Shown here: in pieces, positions 16,326 to 26,107 of the stretch
Layout of the letters: each line of letters starts with the position of its first letter
How positions within the stretch are numbered: position 1 is the stretch's first letter
Assembly (NCBI GenBank): GCA_018606645.1
Contig: JAGVRI010000019.1
Location: forward strand, 1-64,000
Reading direction: 5' to 3'
Length of the DNA: 64,000 nt
From: Chloroflexota bacterium
GTDB taxonomy: Bacteria; Chloroflexota; Anaerolineae; JAAYZQ01
The notes under the pieces: model-generated
Seen by the model: the letters and a program-made list of their open reading frames with translations, nothing else
Databases searched by the model: none
What the model was told of the DNA's origin: nothing
Made by a program: the position numbers and the translations under genes

Positions 16326-18107
16326 ATGACTCACAGAAACCTGAATATCCTGCTCGCATTGCTGACGATCTTGACCCTCATCCTGGCGGCCTGTGCCCCT
16401 ACGGCCGCGCCGACCGAAAAGATCGTCACCCAGGTCGTCAAAGAGACCGTGAAGGAAACGGTGGTGGTCGCCGGCACTCCCCAGGTGGTGGAAAAAGTCG
16501 TAGAAAAAGTTGTGACGCCCACCCCGGAGCCGGAAAAACCCAAGGGTACCGTGGTGGTGGGTGTGTGGCAGGAGCCCAAGGGCCTGATCTGGAACATCTT
16601 TTACGAGGCCCACACCAATGACATCCTGGACTCGATGTACTATGCTCCGGTGGCCCTGAACGAAAAGGACGAGTTGGTCCCTGAAATGCTCCAGGAAATC
16701 CCGACCCTCGACAACGGAGGCATTTCGGCCGACGGCAAGACGATCACCCTCAAGTTCAAGGACGGCCTCAAGTGGCACGACGGTCAGCCGGTGACCTCCG
16801 AGGATTTCAAATTCACCTGGCAGTTTGTGGTGGACCCGAACACGAAATCCCAGACATCGATCGGCTGGGACCGGATCGAGTCGGTGGACACGCCCGATAA
16901 CCTGACCGCCATCGTCCATCTCAAGGAGCCTTATGTGCCCTTTGTCGCCGCCGTACTCTCCTTCCCGGTCTTGCCCAAGCACGCCCTGGAAGGGGTGCCG
17001 GATCCGGGGAACAGCGAGTTCGCCCGCAAGCCGATCGGCAATGGATCCTTCATCTTCCAGGAATGGGTGCCAGGCGATCACATCACCGTGGTAGCCAATC
17101 CCGAGGCGATGAAGCAGCCCAAGATCGAGAAAATTATCTTCAAGTTCGTGCCCGACATGAACACCCTGGTGGCGCTGCTCCGCACCGGCGATGTGGACAT
17201 CGCCTACGACTTGCGCGAGTTGCAGATCGCCGAGGTCCTGAAGATGAAGGACGTAGAGCCGTATGTCGTTCCCGGTGTCGCCGTCGAGCGATACTACTTT
17301 AACCTCCGCGATCCGAATGACCTAACCAAGCCGCATCCCATCTTCTCCGATATCCGGGTGCGCAAGGCGGTTGCCATGGGCATGGACCGCTTCACGGCGG
17401 TGAGCCGGATCCTGCAGGGCTATGGCGAGGTAGCCGTGACCGAACTGGACAACCATCCCTGGTTCAACGAGGAATTGCAGCCGGTGCCCTACGATCCTGA
17501 GGCAGCCAAGGCGTTGCTGGACGAGGCCGGCTGGAAGGACACCGACGGCGATGGCATCCGCGACAAGGATGGCAAGAAACTGAGCTTCACTCACTCCACC
17601 ACGGCCGGCAACCAGGTCCGCGAGAACCTGCAGGTCTTCTTCCAGCAGAACCTGAAGGATATCGGCGTCGAGATGGTCATCCAGAACTATCCGGCGGCCA
17701 CGCTCTTCGGTGGCTGCGCTGACAACGGCATCTTTGGCCAGAGCAAGTTCGACATGATCGGCTTCACCAACAAGCCGGCCAGCATCGACCTGGCGCAGGA
17801 ATGGGCCGATTTCTTCCTGTGCGATGCGGTCAAGAACTGCGAGACCAACCCGGCCGGCACCAACGCCTGGGGATACTGCAACGAAAAAACCGATGCCGCT
17901 CTCAAATGCGCCATCGGCGAAGTAGACCCGGACAAGCGCCTGGCTTGCATCAAGGAAGCGCAGAAGCTCATCTATGAGGACTATATCGCGCTCTACGTGT
18001 ATGACCGCCTCGACGTCTATGCCGCCAACAAGCGGATCGGCGGCTTTAACCCGACCGTGTTTGGGAGCTGGACCTGGAACTTCGAAGACTGGTACGTCCA
18101 GGAATAG
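16326..18107 (+). CDS. Peptide ABC transporter substrate-binding lipoprotein (family 5)
   Basis: 593 aa extracytoplasmic lipoprotein that captures oligopeptides for an ABC importer. A lipoprotein signal is clear: hydrophobic LLALLTILTLILAAC with the lipidated Cys at about residue 23, then a Val/Glu/Lys/Thr/Pro-rich linker with repeated VVEKVV. The SBP_bac_5 fold follows, with LKFKDGLKWHDGQPVTSEDF (the family signature region) and RVRKAVAMGMDR. AGGAGG (16316-16321) decides for ATG 16326 rather than the upstream in-frame ATG 16299. It is followed by a strong hairpin and two permease genes. No ATPase gene is nearby. Confidence 0.93.
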   Translation: MTHRNLNILLALLTILTLILAACAPTAAPTEKIVTQVVKETVKETVVVAGTPQVVEKVVEKVVTPTPEPEKPKGTVVVGVWQEPKGLIWNIFYEAHTNDILDSMYYAPVALNEKDELVPEMLQEIPTLDNGGISADGKTITLKFKDGLKWHDGQPVTSEDFKFTWQFVVDPNTKSQTSIGWDRIESVDTPDNLTAIVHLKEPYVPFVAAVLSFPVLPKHALEGVPDPGNSEFARKPIGNGSFIFQEWVPGDHITVVANPEAMKQPKIEKIIFKFVPDMNTLVALLRTGDVDIAYDLRELQIAEVLKMKDVEPYVVPGVAVERYYFNLRDPNDLTKPHPIFSDIRVRKAVAMGMDRFTAVSRILQGYGEVAVTELDNHPWFNEELQPVPYDPEAAKALLDEAGWKDTDGDGIRDKDGKKLSFTHSTTAGNQVRENLQVFFQQNLKDIGVEMVIQNYPAATLFGGCADNGIFGQSKFDMIGFTNKPASIDLAQEWADFFLCDAVKNCETNPAGTNAWGYCNEKTDAALKCAIGEVDPDKRLACIKEAQKLIYEDYIALYVYDRLDVYAANKRIGGFNPTVFGSWTWNFEDWYVQE

Positions 18108-18129
18108 GCACCACTCTGTCTGATCTTGT

Positions 18130-18169
18130 GGCAGTGACACCTTGCGCTACGTCGCAGGGTGTCACTGCC
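18130..18169. repeat. 17-bp hairpin between binding-protein and permease genes
   Basis: Inverted repeat: left arm 18130-18146, right arm 18153-18169, 17 pairs with one G-T wobble and a 6-nt loop (18147-18152). There is no T-run after it, so it is more likely an mRNA-stabilising or partial-attenuation element than a full terminator. It would let the binding protein be made in excess of the permeases. A similar element lies at 36359-36392. Confidence 0.8.
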
Positions 18170-18239
18170 TGCCTGCTACTATCCACCTCAACCTGGGCCT
18201 TTTTCATCCTGAGCCCCTGATTCTCAAGAGAGGGAGGTC

Positions 18240-19205
18240 ATGACCCGATATATCATCAAGCGGTTGTTGATTTCCATCCCTGTGTTGTTGGGCATCTCGC
18301 TCGTGGCCTTTTTCCTGGTGCAGGCCTCGGGAGACCCGATGGCCGTCTATATTTCCAACCCCAACCTATCCGCCGAGGATATTGCCCGTCTGGAAAAGGC
18401 CTATGGGTTCGACAAGCCGGTGTATGTCCAGTATTTCTACTGGCTGCGCAAAGCGATCGTCGGCGACTGGGGGCAATCGTTTTTGACCCACCAGGATGTA
18501 CTGTTGATGATCCGCCAGCGCCTGGGCAACACCTTGATCCTGATGGGAACCTCGTTTGCTATCACCTTGATCATCTCGCTGGCTCTGGGAATGTACAGCG
18601 CCACGCATCAGTACTCCCCGGCTGATTATTTGGTGACGGCCTTTTCGTTCTTTGGGTATTCCATGCCCAGTTTCTGGTTCGGCTTGATGCTCATCATTAT
18701 CTTTGCCGTGAAATTCCGGGAATGGGGGTTGCCCTATCTGCCGGCGGCGGGCATGTATCCGATCCGCGGCGAGCCTTCCTTTTTCCAACTGATCCGGCAT
18801 TTGATCTTGCCCGCCACCGTCCTGTCTCTGATCTCGGTCGCCAAATACACCCGCTACCTCCGGTCCAGCATGTTGGAGGTGATCGGGCAGGACTATATCC
18901 GCACCGCGCGAGCCAAGGGATTGTCGGAGCGAGTGATCTTGTGGCGGCACGCCTTCAAGAATGCAGTCATCCCTCTTCTCACCATTATTATGCTGGACAT
19001 CCCCCAATTGTTCAGTGGCGCGCTGATCACTGAGCAGGTGTTCGCCTGGCCTGGGATGGGGCGGATGTACTGGGAGCACGCCGTCTGGATCGACTATCCA
19101 GTTTTGATGGGGATCATCCTCCTCGTCTCAACCTTGGTTGTGCTGTGCAACCTGTTGGCCGATATCTCCTATGCCATTGTCGATCCGCGCATCCGGTTGA
19201 GCTAG
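18240..19205 (+). CDS. Dipeptide/oligopeptide ABC permease (DppB type)
   Basis: 321 aa inner-membrane subunit with about six transmembrane helices; N-terminal RYIIKRLLISIPVLLGISL is the family hallmark. The EAA loop that contacts the ATPase is visible around YIRTARAKGLSERVILWRHA, and DISYAIVDPRIRLS ends the protein as in DppB. GGGAGG stands a few bases before the ATG. It pairs with the DppC-type permease 34 nt downstream. Confidence 0.93.
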   Translation: MTRYIIKRLLISIPVLLGISLVAFFLVQASGDPMAVYISNPNLSAEDIARLEKAYGFDKPVYVQYFYWLRKAIVGDWGQSFLTHQDVLLMIRQRLGNTLILMGTSFAITLIISLALGMYSATHQYSPADYLVTAFSFFGYSMPSFWFGLMLIIIFAVKFREWGLPYLPAAGMYPIRGEPSFFQLIRHLILPATVLSLISVAKYTRYLRSSMLEVIGQDYIRTARAKGLSERVILWRHAFKNAVIPLLTIIMLDIPQLFSGALITEQVFAWPGMGRMYWEHAVWIDYPVLMGIILLVSTLVVLCNLLADISYAIVDPRIRLS

Positions 19206-19239
19206 CAAAAGATCAACGGGAGCCAGTGGGAGAAATTTC

Positions 19240-20136
19240 ATGACCGTGATGGAATCTTCCTTGTCCACAGAGATCATGTACCGCAAACCTCAAGGACCGT
19301 GGCAGTTGGCAGCACGCCGCTTCGTGCGCCACCGGATCGGGGTGGTTTCCAGCTTGATCCTGCTCTTCATCGTGGGACTGGTGATCCTCGGACCGGCATG
19401 GTTCATTTCGGAAGATGCTGCCTTTCGCCCAGATCCGATGCGCATCAACTCTCCGCCCAGCGCCGATCATTGGTTAGGCACCGATGAAGTGGGACGCGAT
19501 ATCCTGGCCCGGATCATTTACGGCGGGCGCGTCTCGCTCCTGGTTGGGCTGCTGGCCATGCTGGTGGCGATCACCGCCGGGGTGCTGCTGGGTTCATTGG
19601 CCGGCTACTTTGGCGGCATCGTGGATAGCCTGATCATGCGCTTTACCGATGTCATGCTCAGCATTCCAGGCATCTTTTTGATCATCGCTTTATCGGTGTT
19701 TATGGGACCTTCGATGAGGACCATCATCCTGGCTATCGGCTTTCTCAACTGGATGAGTGTGGCTCGGGTGGTGCGCTCGCTATTCCTCAGCCTGAAAGAA
19801 CAGGATTTTGTCCTGGCTGCGCGCTGTCTGGGGGTCAAGGACGGGCGGATCATGTGGGGCCATATTCTGCCCAATGCCATGGCCCCGGTCGTGGTGGCCG
19901 CCACCCTCACTGTAGGTTCGGCCATTCTGACCGAGACAGCGGTCAGCTACTTGGGCCTGGGCATTCAGCCTCCCACCCCAAGCTGGGGCAACATGCTCAA
20001 GAATGCCCAGGACCTGATCTGGACCGCTCCCTGGGTCGCCATATTCCCTGGGGCGATGATCTTTTTCACCACGTTGTGCATCAATTTTATGGGCGATGCG
20101 CTCCGCGACGCGCTCGATCCCCGGATGCAACTATGA
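19240..20136 (+). CDS. Dipeptide/oligopeptide ABC permease (DppC type)
   Basis: 298 aa with an N-terminal helix (IGVVSSLILLFIVGLVILG) followed by the periplasmic LGTDEVGRDILARIIYGGRVSL signature split over the first loop, then five further helices. The EAA loop is FVLAARCLGVKDGRIMWGHI. It ends in INFMGDALRDALDPRMQL, typical of DppC. A GGGAGA lies eight bases before ATG 19240; ATG 19246 is also in frame. Partner of the preceding DppB. Confidence 0.93.
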   Translation: MTVMESSLSTEIMYRKPQGPWQLAARRFVRHRIGVVSSLILLFIVGLVILGPAWFISEDAAFRPDPMRINSPPSADHWLGTDEVGRDILARIIYGGRVSLLVGLLAMLVAITAGVLLGSLAGYFGGIVDSLIMRFTDVMLSIPGIFLIIALSVFMGPSMRTIILAIGFLNWMSVARVVRSLFLSLKEQDFVLAARCLGVKDGRIMWGHILPNAMAPVVVAATLTVGSAILTETAVSYLGLGIQPPTPSWGNMLKNAQDLIWTAPWVAIFPGAMIFFTTLCINFMGDALRDALDPRMQL

Positions 20137-20173
20137 TGTTTTTTGGACTACGGAGGATTTGGGGAGGTAAGAG

Positions 20174-21361
20174 ATGGACATCTATCAGGAAAAGATCGAG
20201 CAGGCCGTCGCCCTCCTGGACGATTTCGATCTGGATGTGTGGTTGATCCTGGTCCGGGAAACGGCCGAGCACAGCGACCCCGTCTTAAAGCTTTGGGAGC
20301 CTCTACGGGTGGTCTGGCCGGCTGCTTTTATCGTGGCCCGGGGTGGCCAGCGGATTGCCATCACCGGCCATGGCGACGATGAGGCGATTCGCACATCCGG
20401 CCTGTTCGATCCGGTCATTCCCTACACCCACAGCATTCGAAGAGACCTGGTTCGGGTATTAACCGAGCTGGATCCCAAGACTATCGGTGTGAACTATAGC
20501 CAGGACGATGTGAGTGCAGATGGGCTGACCTACGGCATGTGGCTCAACTTGCAGGATTATCTGAAGGATACCCCGTACCGGGACCGCCTCGTCTCGGCCC
20601 AACAGTTCGTGGAGGCGTTGCGGGGCCGGAAAACGCCGCAGGAGTTGGACTGCATGCGGCAGGCCATCCGCATCTCGATGGAGATCTTTGAGGCGACGAC
20701 CGAATGGTTGCGCCCCGGCCTTTCGGAGCGAGAGATCTATGACTTTGTCCATCAACAGGTGCGGATGCGCGGGGTGGACTTTGCCTGGCCGGCCAGCGGA
20801 TGTCCGAACCTGAATGCCGGCCCCGACTCGCCGTGGGGACATGCCACCGTCTCAGAGGCCCGAACGGCCCAGGGTCAGACATTGAATATGGATTTCGGGG
20901 TCCGGGTAGATGGGTATTGCTCCGATAACCAGCGGGTCTGGTATTTCCTGCGAGAGGGTGAAACCAAGGCGCCGCCCGAAGTGACGCGCATCTTTGAGGC
21001 GGTGGCCGGAGCCATCCAGGCCGCAGCCGATTTTGTCCGTCCCGGGGTGCAGGGATGGGAGGTAGACGCCGTGGCCCGCCGCTATATCGTCGAGGCCGGG
21101 TATCCGGAGTATCCCCACGCTCTCGGACACTCGGTAGGCCGTCACGCCCACGATGGTGGGGTTGGTTTCTATCCCCGCTGGGAGCGCTATGGCCAGAAGC
21201 CCTACGGCCGCATCTATGAAGGAGGGGTCTTTACCCTCGAGTTAGGGGTGCGCTCGGAATTCGGCTACATCGGCCTGGAGGAGGAGATCCTGGTGACCGC
21301 CAACGGGTGCGAGTGGATGGCCCCACCCCAACAGGAGTTAATCCTTGTCCCGCCGCGATAG
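20174..21361 (+). CDS. M24 family metallopeptidase
   Basis: 395 aa creatinase/prolidase-fold enzyme. Metal ligands can be placed as Asp in LNMDFGVRVDG, Asp in YCSDNQRVWY, His in HALGHSVGRHAHD, Glu in FTLELGVR and Glu in LEEEILVT. The catalytic domain differs from the classical HGxGxxxHE pattern, with an extra aromatic loop (GVGFYPRWERYG), so the substrate may not be a simple Xaa-Pro dipeptide. GGGAGGT precedes the ATG. It lies 37 nt after the DppC-type permease and 27 nt before a second M24 gene. Confidence 0.88.
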   Translation: MDIYQEKIEQAVALLDDFDLDVWLILVRETAEHSDPVLKLWEPLRVVWPAAFIVARGGQRIAITGHGDDEAIRTSGLFDPVIPYTHSIRRDLVRVLTELDPKTIGVNYSQDDVSADGLTYGMWLNLQDYLKDTPYRDRLVSAQQFVEALRGRKTPQELDCMRQAIRISMEIFEATTEWLRPGLSEREIYDFVHQQVRMRGVDFAWPASGCPNLNAGPDSPWGHATVSEARTAQGQTLNMDFGVRVDGYCSDNQRVWYFLREGETKAPPEVTRIFEAVAGAIQAAADFVRPGVQGWEVDAVARRYIVEAGYPEYPHALGHSVGRHAHDGGVGFYPRWERYGQKPYGRIYEGGVFTLELGVRSEFGYIGLEEEILVTANGCEWMAPPQQELILVPPR

Positions 21362-21388
21362 ACCTTGTACAATACCCAGAGGAGTTGA

Positions 21389-22666
21389 ATGATAGAAATG
21401 CAAGCCGATCGACAAAAACCTTTCGATCCAGAACAGAGTCCATGGCCGCAGATCCGGAAAGCGCGCATCGCCCAGTTGTTGCCCCAGGCGATGCAGTTGG
21501 CCGGGATCGATTGCTGGCTGGTCATCTGCCGGGAGAATGCCAACGATCCCCTGGCGTTGCATGTCGGAGGCGAGAACGCCGGCGCGCCCGCCGCCTTTAT
21601 CTTTTTCCTGAGGGGCAACCAGGTGGAATCGGTCGCCCTCTCCCCGTGGGGGGAGGCGCGGGCGCTGAAGGACCTGGGCTTGCACGACCGGGTGATCGAG
21701 TTTGAGCGCGGGAGGAGCGTGTGGCCCCTGGTGGCCGAGCAACTTGCCGCAGCGAATCCCAATCGAATCGGAGTCAACTGCTCCTCGCGCCCCATCGCCG
21801 ACGGACTATCGTGGACCCAGCGGGTCGAGCTAGAGGCAGCTCTGGGCCCTGCCTTGTCGGCGCGATTGACTTCGGCCGAAGACCTGATTGCCGAATGGCT
21901 CTCGGTCAAGTTGCCCGAAGAGGTCGAGATCATGCGCCGGGCCGGCGAGCTGACCGTCCAACTCCAACTGGAGGCCTATCGGACCGTGGTGCCAGGTCAG
22001 ACGCGGGATTGTGATGTGGCCCGCTATATCAAGCAGCGCATGGCCGAGCTCGGCGTGGAGCACGGCTGGCAACCGGAACAGAACCCGAACGTCAATTCGG
22101 GCATCCCGCGAGGACACTCCGGGCCGACCGATAAGGTCATTCAGCCCGGCGATTTCATCCAGACCGATTTTGGCATCAAGGTCTATGGGGTGTGGTGTAC
22201 AGACTATCAGCGGTTTGCCTATGTCCTGGCTCCAGGCGAGATAGAGCCGCCGGCCGAGGCGCGGCAAAAGTGGGAGAATGCCCGTCGGGGGAGCCGCCTC
22301 GTCCGCGAAGCGATCAAGCCCGGGGTGTGCGGCTACGATGTGGACCGCGTCCAACGGGAATGGATGCAGAAAACCGGATCGCTCCCGGTCAAGTGGGGGA
22401 CGGGGCACCCGGTCGGCTACTGGGCCCATGACATCGGCCCCTACCTGACCGGCGGCCAGTACCAGGAACCTCCACCTGAATCGTTGCGCGTGTTACGCCC
22501 GGGCCAGACCTTTGCCTATGACGGCTTTTTCAGTTGGGAGATCGACTATGACGGCGGGAAAGCGGAAAAGTTGATCTCGGTGGAGGAGATGGTCGTCGTG
22601 ACCGAAGATGGGGCCGAATACCTGATTCCACCTCAAGAAGAGCTGATCCTGATTCCCTCCAGGTAA
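21389..22666 (+). CDS. M24 family metallopeptidase with altered metal ligand
   Basis: 425 aa, M24 fold. The two Asp ligands (FIQTDFGIKVYG and WCTDYQRFAYVL), the His (KWGTGHPVGYWAHD) and the last Glu (LISVEEMVVVT) are present. At the fourth ligand, however, where paralogues have TLE or TVE, this protein reads TFAYDG, giving Asp or a shifted ligand. The enzyme may bind metal differently or have changed activity. GAGGAG precedes ATG 21389. It is in the same operon as the preceding M24 gene, to which it is related but not closely. Confidence 0.85.
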   Translation: MIEMQADRQKPFDPEQSPWPQIRKARIAQLLPQAMQLAGIDCWLVICRENANDPLALHVGGENAGAPAAFIFFLRGNQVESVALSPWGEARALKDLGLHDRVIEFERGRSVWPLVAEQLAAANPNRIGVNCSSRPIADGLSWTQRVELEAALGPALSARLTSAEDLIAEWLSVKLPEEVEIMRRAGELTVQLQLEAYRTVVPGQTRDCDVARYIKQRMAELGVEHGWQPEQNPNVNSGIPRGHSGPTDKVIQPGDFIQTDFGIKVYGVWCTDYQRFAYVLAPGEIEPPAEARQKWENARRGSRLVREAIKPGVCGYDVDRVQREWMQKTGSLPVKWGTGHPVGYWAHDIGPYLTGGQYQEPPPESLRVLRPGQTFAYDGFFSWEIDYDGGKAEKLISVEEMVVVTEDGAEYLIPPQEELILIPSR

Positions 22667-22790
22667 CCAGTCCAACCACAGGTCCTGACCGCCTTCTCGT
22701 CCCTGATGGCGACTGCTGACCATGGCACTGCCTCGGGTCCCGCGCCGCCTCTCCCCAAGGCGGTCTTGCTTTCCAGGAGGGAGAGAAAAA

Positions 22791-23345
22791 ATGAGAAAAC
22801 CCACAGATCAACCGGTCATCCACAGCTACCCTGGGATGGTGGCGATCGTGACCGCTCGATGGAACGAGAAGCAGAATGTGATGGCTGCTGGCTGGCACTC
22901 CGCCCTCTCGATGGAGCCCCCCATCTACGGTATCGCGGTGGCGAAGGAACGATACATCCATTCGTTGATCCTCCACTCCGGCGCCTTTGGCGTGCACTTC
23001 CTTCCGGCAGAGAGAAGCGAATGGATCCAACGGGTGGGGAGAACCACTGGCCGCGAACTGGACAAATTCTCCACGTTTGGGATAGAATATGAAAACGGGC
23101 TGACCGTTGATGTGCCGATCCTGACCGAGGCCTATATCGCTTACGAGTGTCGGCTGATAGATGTCCGGTCTTATGGCGACCACGATTGGTTTGTGGGCCA
23201 GATCACCCAGTTCTACCGGGACGATGAGCGGTTTCTGGAGAACGGGCTACCTGATTTCAACCGGCTGGAAATCCCGCTCTATCTGGGCCGCTCGGAGTAT
23301 GCCGTGTTGGACGCGACCGTCCGGCGCAAGCGGCACTTCTGGTAA
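22791..23345 (+). CDS. Flavin reductase-like FMN-binding protein
   Basis: 184 aa split-barrel flavoprotein: HSYPGMVAIVTARWN, VMAAGWHSALSMEPPIYGIAVAKERY and FGVHFLPAERS follow the flavin-reductase fold, and VPILTEAYIAYECRLI the dimer strand. The frame extends upstream, but GGAGGGAGAG directly precedes ATG 22791. It is a distant paralogue of the protein at 7464-8021. Its role among peptide genes is unclear; it may supply reduced flavin to an oxidoreductase of the operon. Confidence 0.87.
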   Translation: MRKPTDQPVIHSYPGMVAIVTARWNEKQNVMAAGWHSALSMEPPIYGIAVAKERYIHSLILHSGAFGVHFLPAERSEWIQRVGRTTGRELDKFSTFGIEYENGLTVDVPILTEAYIAYECRLIDVRSYGDHDWFVGQITQFYRDDERFLENGLPDFNRLEIPLYLGRSEYAVLDATVRRKRHFW

Positions 23346-23362
23346 TAAGGAGACCAAGCGCA

Positions 23363-24580
23363 TTGTTGTTGGCAGTGACCAAACGGCTCCAGGGTCTGTT
23401 GACCCGAAAGGAGCTTGTCAGCGTTTTTGTCATGATCTTTATCGCCGATGTCGTCGTCGGCGCGTTTTCCCCGACCTTTTCGCTCTATGCCACCAGCCTG
23501 GGAGCGTCTATGACCCTAGTAGGGGTCCTAAGCAGCGTCGCCGGTCTGACACGCATCCTCTCCTCGGTACCCATTGGCTTGTTGTCCGATGCCAAAGGGC
23601 GCAAGGGGGTTCTGGTGAGCGGGATGCTGCTCTTGGCCACCTCCTCCTATCTCTATACTGTCGTCCACGATCCGTACCTCCTTCTTCCCATCCGAATGAT
23701 CTACGGCATCGTCATTACTTCGACTTTTTTTATCGGCATGGCCTATGCCGGCGACAAGGTGGCGAAGGCCGATCTGGGCCTGACCAGTGGCATCTATACC
23801 TCCTGCATGGGCCTGGGGTTCACCCTCGGTTCCGGGCTTGGGGGGAAGATGGCGGCCGAATTTGGCTATGTCCTGACCTTTCGGGTGGCGGCCATGGGGG
23901 CGCTGGCCGGTGCGATCATTGCCTGGTGGGGATTGGAGGCCTCTCCCAAACGGGGGACGCTTCAAATGCGCGCCCTCCCACCGGGGATGAAACTGGGCCT
24001 GCTGGTGAAAGAGCCGCAACTGTTTGCCGCCAGCCTGGGCTACATGCTCACCATCCTGATGTTCGATGCGACCATCGTCAATTTCTTCCCGCTGTATGCC
24101 AAATCCCTTCTGATCAGCCAGGCGACGATCGGCTCGATGTTTGCCATCCGCGCCCTGGCCTCCACTTCGGTGCGGTTGCCCACCGGGGTGTTGACCTCTC
24201 GCATCCCCAGCAAACGGCTGATGCTGATCGCCCTGTTTCTGGGGATGATCATGCTGTTTTCGATTGGCTTCCTGACCCAGCCTATCCCGCTGACCATGGT
24301 CCTGGTCGGGGAGGGCGTCTGTTTCGGTATATTCCTGACTTCTGGGCAGTCGTTTATTAACGAACACTTTGGGGAATCGGACCGGGGGACCGCGATGGGG
24401 GTGTATAGCACCACCGGGAGCATCAGCGCCACGGCCGGGCCGTTCGTGCTGGGTGCTGTTGCCGACCTGTGGGGGGTGAGATCGGTCTTCTGGCTCACCG
24501 GGACGCTGGTATTGGTGGGAATCGGTTTGTTCCTGTACACCAGCTCCCGAGTCGGTCCTGCCCGAGCACGCCAGACATGA
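23363..24580 (+). CDS. MFS transporter
   Basis: 405 aa with about twelve hydrophobic helices, a major facilitator. The cytoplasmic loop 2-3 motif A is visible as GLLSDAKGRKGVLVSG, and a degenerate copy lies after helix 8 (GVLTSRIPSKRLMLI). The substrate is unknown; this branch includes drug and sugar exporters. The start is TTG 23363, with AAGGAG ten bases upstream. The next ORF start is 65 nt beyond its stop. Confidence 0.87.
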   Translation: MLLAVTKRLQGLLTRKELVSVFVMIFIADVVVGAFSPTFSLYATSLGASMTLVGVLSSVAGLTRILSSVPIGLLSDAKGRKGVLVSGMLLLATSSYLYTVVHDPYLLLPIRMIYGIVITSTFFIGMAYAGDKVAKADLGLTSGIYTSCMGLGFTLGSGLGGKMAAEFGYVLTFRVAAMGALAGAIIAWWGLEASPKRGTLQMRALPPGMKLGLLVKEPQLFAASLGYMLTILMFDATIVNFFPLYAKSLLISQATIGSMFAIRALASTSVRLPTGVLTSRIPSKRLMLIALFLGMIMLFSIGFLTQPIPLTMVLVGEGVCFGIFLTSGQSFINEHFGESDRGTAMGVYSTTGSISATAGPFVLGAVADLWGVRSVFWLTGTLVLVGIGLFLYTSSRVGPARARQT

Positions 24581-24645
24581 CCAGGCCGGCGCAAGCGCCA
24601 GACAGACTTGTCATCCCGTTGAGTCTTCGGACAGAGGAGGAAACC

Positions 24646-25041
24646 ATGCATTCGGATGAAGGGCCTGGTAGCACCTCGCAAGAGGACGATACCTTTGAGC
24701 TGTATGACCTGCGAGTGGAAGTGATCGGCTGCCAGCCCGGAAAGCAGATGGTATGCAATCACCCCGTGGGGGCCTATTTTGAGGTGAGAGGAGAGGACCT
24801 CTCCCTGCCGCCTGGCCAGACCTTCCCCATCTATCCCCTGGCTGCGCTGTTGCCGCTGATCCCGGTCAAGCAGCGGATGACTCATCCGAACGACTGGGTT
24901 TCGACCGACATGGATGTCGCCTGCCCCGACCCCAACTGCGGAGGGATCTTTCGCATCCGGCGGGTGGGGAAGCGGGTCTTTCGCCACCGCGATGTGACGG
25001 CTGTGCCGCTGCGTCGAAGCGAGGAATCGCCATGTCGGTAG
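24646..25041 (+). CDS. TIGR04076 family protein
   Basis: 131 aa. The segment YDLRVEVIGC, then HPVGAYFEVRGEDL, FPIYPLAALLPLIPVKQ and VACPDPNCGGIFRIRRV match the layout of the small TIGR04076 family, whose function is not known; conserved cysteines suggest metal or cofactor contact. AGAGGAGG lies six bases before ATG 24646, ruling out the longer frame. Its last 10 nt overlap the aldo/keto reductase gene, implying translational coupling and possibly a shared complex. Confidence 0.78.
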   Translation: MHSDEGPGSTSQEDDTFELYDLRVEVIGCQPGKQMVCNHPVGAYFEVRGEDLSLPPGQTFPIYPLAALLPLIPVKQRMTHPNDWVSTDMDVACPDPNCGGIFRIRRVGKRVFRHRDVTAVPLRRSEESPCR

Positions 25042-26090
25042 TAGAGCGGTTCCCTCTGGCGCCGGGATACTCGATTTCGCGCCTGATCAAGGGAAACTGG
25101 CAACTGGCCGGCGGCCATGGCCCGGTCGAACGGGAGCAGGCTCTTGAAGACCTGCGTCTCTTTGTCCAGGCCGGCATCACCACCCTCGATTGCGCCGATA
25201 TCTACACCGGGGTAGAGGAGTTGCTGGGCGAGTTCCTGCGCCGCCATCGGGCGGCGATGCGCGACGGCGCCTTCCCGGAGGTCCAGATCCATACCAAGTG
25301 TGTGCCCGATCTCGACACGCTCCCTACGCTCACCCGACGTGATCTCGAGGCCATCATCGATCGATCGCTCCGCCGGTTGGGGGTGGAACGCCTGGACCTG
25401 GTGCAATTCCACTGGTGGGATTACGATATCCCCGGCCATGTCGAGGCCGCTCTGTATCTCAAATCGCTTCAGGAAGCGGGCAAGATCCGGCATCTGGCGG
25501 TGACCAATTATGATGTGCCCCATCTTGAGGAGCTTCTGAAGGCCGGAGTGCCGGTCGTATCGAACCAGGTCCAGTATTCGGTCCTCGACCGCCGTCCCGA
25601 ACGAAGGATGGTCGAACTATGCCAGCGACATGGCATCGCCCTGCTTTGCTACGGGACCGTGGCCGGGGGCTTTCTGTCGGAACGATACCTGGGGGTGCCG
25701 GAGCCAACGCCTCCCTTTGAGAACCGATCGCTACTCAAGTACAAGTTGATCATTGACGAGTTCGGCGGTTGGGAATTGTTTCAACAATTATTGTCAACGC
25801 TGAAAGGGGTCGCTGACAAGCATAACGCGTCTGTGGCCTCGGTCGCTACCCGATATGTCTTGCAGCAGAAGGGGGTAGCGGCGGCGATCGTAGGCGCGCG
25901 CCATGCCCGCCATTTGCCCGACACCCTGCGCATTTTTGATATCAGGCTCGACGAAGCGGATCTGGCAGCGATCCAGCGCATCACCCAACAAGCGCAAGGC
26001 CCGCTGGGCGATATCTATTCGGTGGAGCGGATCAAGGGCGGCAAACATGCCGTGATTATGAAGTATAATTTGAATCAGATGAACCGGTGA
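25032..26090 (+). CDS. Aldo/keto reductase
   Basis: 352 aa (beta/alpha)8 oxidoreductase using NAD(P)H. The tetrad can be read as Asp and Tyr in TLDCADIYTGVEELLG, Lys in IHTKCVPD and His in VQFHWWDYD. The nucleotide-binding end has VVSNQVQYSVLDRRPE and AAIVGARHARHLPDTL. No C-terminal Fe-S cysteines are present. It overlaps the TIGR04076-like gene by 10 nt and is followed by a second aldo/keto reductase, so the pair may act in succession on the same carbonyl. Confidence 0.9.
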   Translation: MSVVERFPLAPGYSISRLIKGNWQLAGGHGPVEREQALEDLRLFVQAGITTLDCADIYTGVEELLGEFLRRHRAAMRDGAFPEVQIHTKCVPDLDTLPTLTRRDLEAIIDRSLRRLGVERLDLVQFHWWDYDIPGHVEAALYLKSLQEAGKIRHLAVTNYDVPHLEELLKAGVPVVSNQVQYSVLDRRPERRMVELCQRHGIALLCYGTVAGGFLSERYLGVPEPTPPFENRSLLKYKLIIDEFGGWELFQQLLSTLKGVADKHNASVASVATRYVLQQKGVAAAIVGARHARHLPDTLRIFDIRLDEADLAAIQRITQQAQGPLGDIYSVERIKGGKHAVIMKYNLNQMNR

Positions 26091-26107
26091 ACATGAAGGA
26101 GGGGAAA

